DNA of 64,000 nucleotides from Methanocorpusculaceae archaeon UBA425 (GTDB lineage: Archaea; Halobacteriota; Methanomicrobia; Methanomicrobiales; Methanocorpusculaceae), in assembly GCA_002506085.1 (NCBI GenBank), contig DAWV01000006.1:25032-89031 (forward strand), in the 5' to 3' direction. Both the position numbers and the translations under genes were made by a program. The notes below the pieces were generated by a model. That model saw nothing but the letters and a program-made list of their open reading frames with translations. It was not told the DNA's origin and ran no database searches. This document shows positions 61,075-64,000 of the stretch, piece by piece. Position 1 is the first letter of the stretch. Each line of letters starts with the position of its first letter.

Positions 61075-61671
61075 TTAGAAGGAAGATCCGCTCATTGTGA
61101 AATCTGAGCCGGATGATGTGTATAGAGCAGCACTTTCGGTAAGAGATGCCGTCAATGCATAGGTGATGATACTAAAGACTATCATGATGATAATCGGGAC
61201 AATGATACTGGTTAAAATCTTTTTTGGCTCAAGTTCGGTGATGGATGCAATTCCATAGATCCAGACCGGAATACACCAGAACATTACCGCTCCCTGTAAA
61301 ATCAGACTCACAAGAGGGTCCGGCGTGCCGATTAGTCCGACAAGTCCGCTGAGAACTGCGCCAATTGCAAGAATCGCGGAGGCATATCCCGTGACTATGA
61401 ACATCTGTTTGAATGTGCAGGCGGCGTATCCGATGAGTTTCACACCGGCTAAGAACATTGCTGCGACTATGACCCATGAGATGAATATGCCGATTATTCC
61501 CGAAATTATTGTGATGATGGCAATGAATAAATCAGATGGGAGAATAAAGACCATTGAAATTAATGCATATACCAGAGTGATAATCATCGGAGGAAGGAGG
61601 CCCTTCGGGCACTCACTGAAGAACTGCTTCTGGTCAAAAAGCAGGTTTTTAATTGCGTTTTTCGTATCCAT
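61075..61671 (-). CDS. Yip1-like membrane protein
   Basis: A 198-residue protein with five closely spaced helices and an N-terminal cytosolic segment (NAIKNLLFDQKQFFSECPKG), the arrangement of archaeal Yip1-domain proteins. The C-terminus is Ser/Thr-rich and short. Function is unknown. It lies immediately convergent with the preceding membrane protein gene (nine bases between stops). Confidence 0.7.
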   Translation of the reverse strand: MDTKNAIKNLLFDQKQFFSECPKGLLPPMIITLVYALISMVFILPSDLFIAIITIISGIIGIFISWVIVAAMFLAGVKLIGYAACTFKQMFIVTGYASAILAIGAVLSGLVGLIGTPDPLVSLILQGAVMFWCIPVWIYGIASITELEPKKILTSIIVPIIIMIVFSIITYALTASLTESAALYTSSGSDFTMSGSSF

Positions 61672-61707
61672 GATTGATTGACTGATTATATTTCTATCCG
61701 GTTGATA

Positions 61708-62703
61708 TTAAGTTTCCCCAAGGCATTTCGCAAGGATTGATAGGGTTTTTCCATCAACAATCTCGCCGTTGTGTATCATTTTCCAAATATCCGTTTTCTG
61801 AATCTTAACAACCTCGATAATCTCATCCTCATCCCGTGCAAAATCCTCACAGGGTGTGAGTCCCCGCGCCTCAAAGAGCCAGAGTTTTTCCGTGCAGAAC
61901 CCTGGTGAGCTGTACACATATCCTCTCGGGATATACTCCTTTGCAGAAAAACGTGCCTCCTCTGCAAGTTCCCGCTTTGCACAATCCAAGGGTTCCTCAC
62001 CCGCCTGATCCATCCCGCCTGCCGGAACTTCCAGGATGTATTGATCAATCACGGCACGGTATTGTTTTATCAGATAAACCGAGGTCTCATCCATGGGTAA
62101 AATACAGACGGCCGGAACCGGCTGGATAAACAGATATTCCCTGTCATTTCCATTCGGGAGATGAACGGGTTTTGTTTCAATTTTGAATCGGTGGTTTTCG
62201 TAGATTGTTGTTGTTTTCAATGTTTTCTTCTGTGGACCGGGAGATCGGGCAGCTTCGATTATGGGGCGGATTGACTCTTTGTCTACAAAATCTGCCTCAA
62301 AAATCTTCATCCTTTTCATCATCAGTCTGTTGCCTAATCCGATTTTTTTGTAATCGAGTGCTCCCCGGAGATGGAAGATTCTGATGGCGTCCATCATGTT
62401 TTCCGGAATATTTTTCGAGACAAGCTCCAGGTATTTACCCTTATTTTTCGGATCGGTTAATCCGACGGTGAAGAGAATGATGTTTTTGCCTTTGAACTGT
62501 TCAAAATTATCCTGGATTAACCCGATTCCGGAAATACAGCCGATATAGACACCTGCTCCGAAGATGATGGTATCATAAGGTGTGAGGTCTTCAGGTTTGA
62601 CCGTGTCTGCATTTTTCAGGTCGGCACTTAATTCCTCTGCAATCCATTCGGCGTATTGTTTTGTTGAGCCGTATTTTGTTTTGTAAATGACGATTGTACT
62701 CAT
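61708..62703 (-). CDS. Flavodoxin-like domain fused to a Nudix hydrolase
   Basis: A 331-residue two-domain protein. Residues 1-150 are a flavodoxin (HemG-like) domain: YKTKYGSTKQYAEWIA (7-22) is the FMN phosphate loop. Residues 160-331 are a Nudix hydrolase of the ADP-ribose pyrophosphatase type; the Nudix box GMDQAGEEPLDCAKRELAEE has the essential Glu residues, though the final Gly is Arg (ARF). The frame is continuous, so the fusion is real. The pairing would let a nucleotide-diphosphate hydrolase respond to flavin redox state; no such link is established. Confidence 0.85.
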   Translation of the reverse strand: MSTIVIYKTKYGSTKQYAEWIAEELSADLKNADTVKPEDLTPYDTIIFGAGVYIGCISGIGLIQDNFEQFKGKNIILFTVGLTDPKNKGKYLELVSKNIPENMMDAIRIFHLRGALDYKKIGLGNRLMMKRMKIFEADFVDKESIRPIIEAARSPGPQKKTLKTTTIYENHRFKIETKPVHLPNGNDREYLFIQPVPAVCILPMDETSVYLIKQYRAVIDQYILEVPAGGMDQAGEEPLDCAKRELAEEARFSAKEYIPRGYVYSSPGFCTEKLWLFEARGLTPCEDFARDEDEIIEVVKIQKTDIWKMIHNGEIVDGKTLSILAKCLGET

Positions 62704-62794
62704 TAGTTTCCTTCTCTCATTTGAGTAGGATGCAGTAGGATAAGATATTTCTTATCTCATCTATGATATTATCAATTACACGAAAAAAAGGGAA

Positions 62795-63466
62795 TTATTT
62801 AACGGCGTACGGTATCGGGTCTTCAATCCCGAGATTATCGAACGCCTTCAGTCTTCCAAGACACGAAGAGCAGACTCCGCACGCTTCGTCATTCTCCGAA
62901 TAGCACGACCATGTATCCTCATACGGAACATGAAGACGGAGTCCTTCTTTCAGAATCTGGGTCTTGTTCAGCCAGACAAACGGCGTCATAAGTCTGATGG
63001 GCTTATATGTCTGGGTTCCGATGGAAATTACATTCTGCATCGCTTCAATAAATTTAGGTGTACAGTCCGGATACCCGGTGTGGTCGCCAGACTGGACCCC
63101 GATAAAAACTGCGTCACCGTCACGTGACTCGCAATATGAAGTCGCAATTGAAATCAGATTCGCATTTCTGAACGGAACATATGTGTTCGGGTGGTCTGCT
63201 TTGCCAAGTAACCCCTCTTCAACTTCGATATTCATATCGGTCAGACTGCTTGCCCCGAACTTCGTGAAGTAATCCAGGGAGATTTCAACGAAGTCCACGG
63301 CGTGCAAACCGTCCGCGATTTTCTTTGCACACTCCCGCTCCTTCTTTTCCGTTCTCTGACCATAATTCAAATGGAGTGCGAGAATCTCGTATCCCATATC
63401 CTTTGCCACGTAGGCGAGGGTGGTCGAATCCATCCCTCCCGACATCAGGCACACTGCTTTTTTCAT
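62795..63466 (-). CDS. queC: 7-Cyano-7-deazaguanine synthase QueC
   Basis: A 223-residue ATP-dependent enzyme that converts 7-carboxy-7-deazaguanine to preQ0, the precursor of archaeosine in tRNA. It has the PP-loop SGGMDSTTL (9-17), and zinc ligands in CYSENDEACGVCSSC near the C-terminus. Its start overlaps the queE stop by four bases (ATGA). Confidence 0.96.
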   Translation of the reverse strand: MKKAVCLMSGGMDSTTLAYVAKDMGYEILALHLNYGQRTEKKERECAKKIADGLHAVDFVEISLDYFTKFGASSLTDMNIEVEEGLLGKADHPNTYVPFRNANLISIATSYCESRDGDAVFIGVQSGDHTGYPDCTPKFIEAMQNVISIGTQTYKPIRLMTPFVWLNKTQILKEGLRLHVPYEDTWSCYSENDEACGVCSSCLGRLKAFDNLGIEDPIPYAVK

Positions 63467-64000
63467 TGAACATTCACCAGTTTATGCAGTTGTAGTTGGA
63501 AGCGGACCGGTAACCGTTCCTCAATAATCGTTTCAACAAGCCACTTCGTATCGGTTCCGAAAACCGGCGTGATAAAAACAGGGGCTTTTGGCTTACGGGC
63601 TGCAAGCACCTCGACCATATACAGATAATCAGCCTCGTCACCGATGACAAACTTTACGCAGTCCTTCTTTTGAAGATGGGCAAGAAGTGACAAATCACTC
63701 ATCTCTCCGGAAGATGGACACTTCACATCCATGGAGATGGAGGCGAACTGTGTTATGTCATCAAAGGGAATCGTTCCATTGGTCTCGATGTCCACGAATA
63801 TATTTGCGGCCTTCAGAATCTCAAGAAGGGTCTTAAGTTCTTCTTTCTGGAGGAGAGGCTCTCCGCCGGTTATGCAGACATACGGGAGTTTGGATTGTGC
63901 AATCTCTTCAACGATTGTATCAACGCTTCTCTCCGTGCCTTTCTCAAACGAGTATTCCGTGTCGCACCAGGCACACCTGAGGTTACAGCCGGAAAGTCTG
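63463..64000 (-). CDS. queE: 7-Carboxy-7-deazaguanine synthase QueE (5' end outside the window)
   Basis: A radical SAM enzyme that contracts 6-carboxytetrahydropterin to 7-carboxy-7-deazaguanine, the step before QueC. The frame is open to the window end, and there it encodes the cluster motif CNLRCAWCDT, followed by ITGGEPLLQ. Only the beginning of the protein (roughly 25-40 residues) is missing. A shorter internal Met at 63795 is not the start. Confidence 0.95.
   Translation of the reverse strand, partial: RLSGCNLRCAWCDTEYSFEKGTERSVDTIVEEIAQSKLPYVCITGGEPLLQKEELKTLLEILKAANIFVDIETNGTIPFDDITQFASISMDVKCPSSGEMSDLSLLAHLQKKDCVKFVIGDEADYLYMVEVLAARKPKAPVFITPVFGTDTKWLVETIIEERLPVRFQLQLHKLVNVQ

Noticed and set aside
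1..64000. CRISPR arrays, insertion sequences, prophage or integrated elements
   Set aside because: No regularly spaced repeats, transposase, integrase, phage structural genes or tRNA-flanking direct repeats were seen.

Overview
The window comes from a methanogenic archaeon. The evidence is two coenzyme F420 biosynthesis genes (cofD and cofH), a CoM/CoB-dependent fumarate reductase (tfrAB), an F420H2-oxidase-type flavodiiron protein, deoxyhypusine synthase, TiaS, archease/RtcB, class I lysyl-tRNA synthetase, archaeal SepF, an LSm protein and ribosomal protein L37e. The moderate GC content, the gene set and the many ATGA-type overlaps suggest Methanomicrobiales, probably a Methanocorpusculum relative. 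That placement is inference. Coding is dense. I see no CRISPR array, insertion sequence, prophage or integrase, and only one tRNA (Gln, CTG).

Layout. 0-6 kb: a DUF1614 membrane protein, tRNA-Gln, methanogen-type thymidylate synthase, RadC, rubrerythrin, an AI-2E-type permease, a pentapeptide-repeat protein and a DUF4013-type membrane protein. 6-15 kb: lysS, a radical SAM protein, a cis-prenyltransferase, AlkD, a flavodoxin-fold reductase, a CMD-family protein, an A24 pilin peptidase, signal peptidase, cofH, and a second, degenerate cis-prenyltransferase homologue. 15-18 kb: archease and RtcB with two small conserved proteins. 18-26 kb: a biotin block of birA, a bioY/ECF transporter operon behind a BirA-type operator, a pilin-like beta-helix surface protein, and pycB-pycA, whose product carries the biotin. 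26-29 kb: tfrBA; with pyruvate carboxylase it fits an incomplete reductive TCA path. 29-39 kb: aspartate kinase-purM, a PUA/sepF/zpr1/Rsm22 operon, LSm-L37e-purF behind a structured leader, cofD, pyrF and dys. 41-45 kb: amt-glnK, tiaS and a divergent regulator. 45-50 kb: a nickel ECF component (nikMN) with nikR, then a convergent three-gene nitrogenase-like operon (NifH-like plus two NifD/K-like proteins). 50-56 kb: TrkH, then an oxygen-defence cluster (rubredoxin, flavodiiron protein, desulfoferrodoxin) divergent from a UbiB-type kinase, and a radical SAM/SPASM protein. 56-64 kb: CstA, an NCS2 permease, membrane proteins, a flavodoxin-Nudix fusion, and queC-queE (cut by the window end) for archaeosine precursor synthesis.

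Points that deserve most attention: (1) the H-D-K nitrogenase-like operon, distinct in gene number from the usual CfbC/CfbD pair; (2) a PurF whose glutaminase active site is entirely replaced while the phosphoribosyltransferase and Fe-S residues remain; (3) nikMN, whose metal-binding Met-His-Ile N-terminus is preceded only by an ACG codon with a well-placed Shine-Dalgarno; (4) two cis-prenyltransferase homologues with complementary losses, matching the heteromeric (NgBR-type) architecture.
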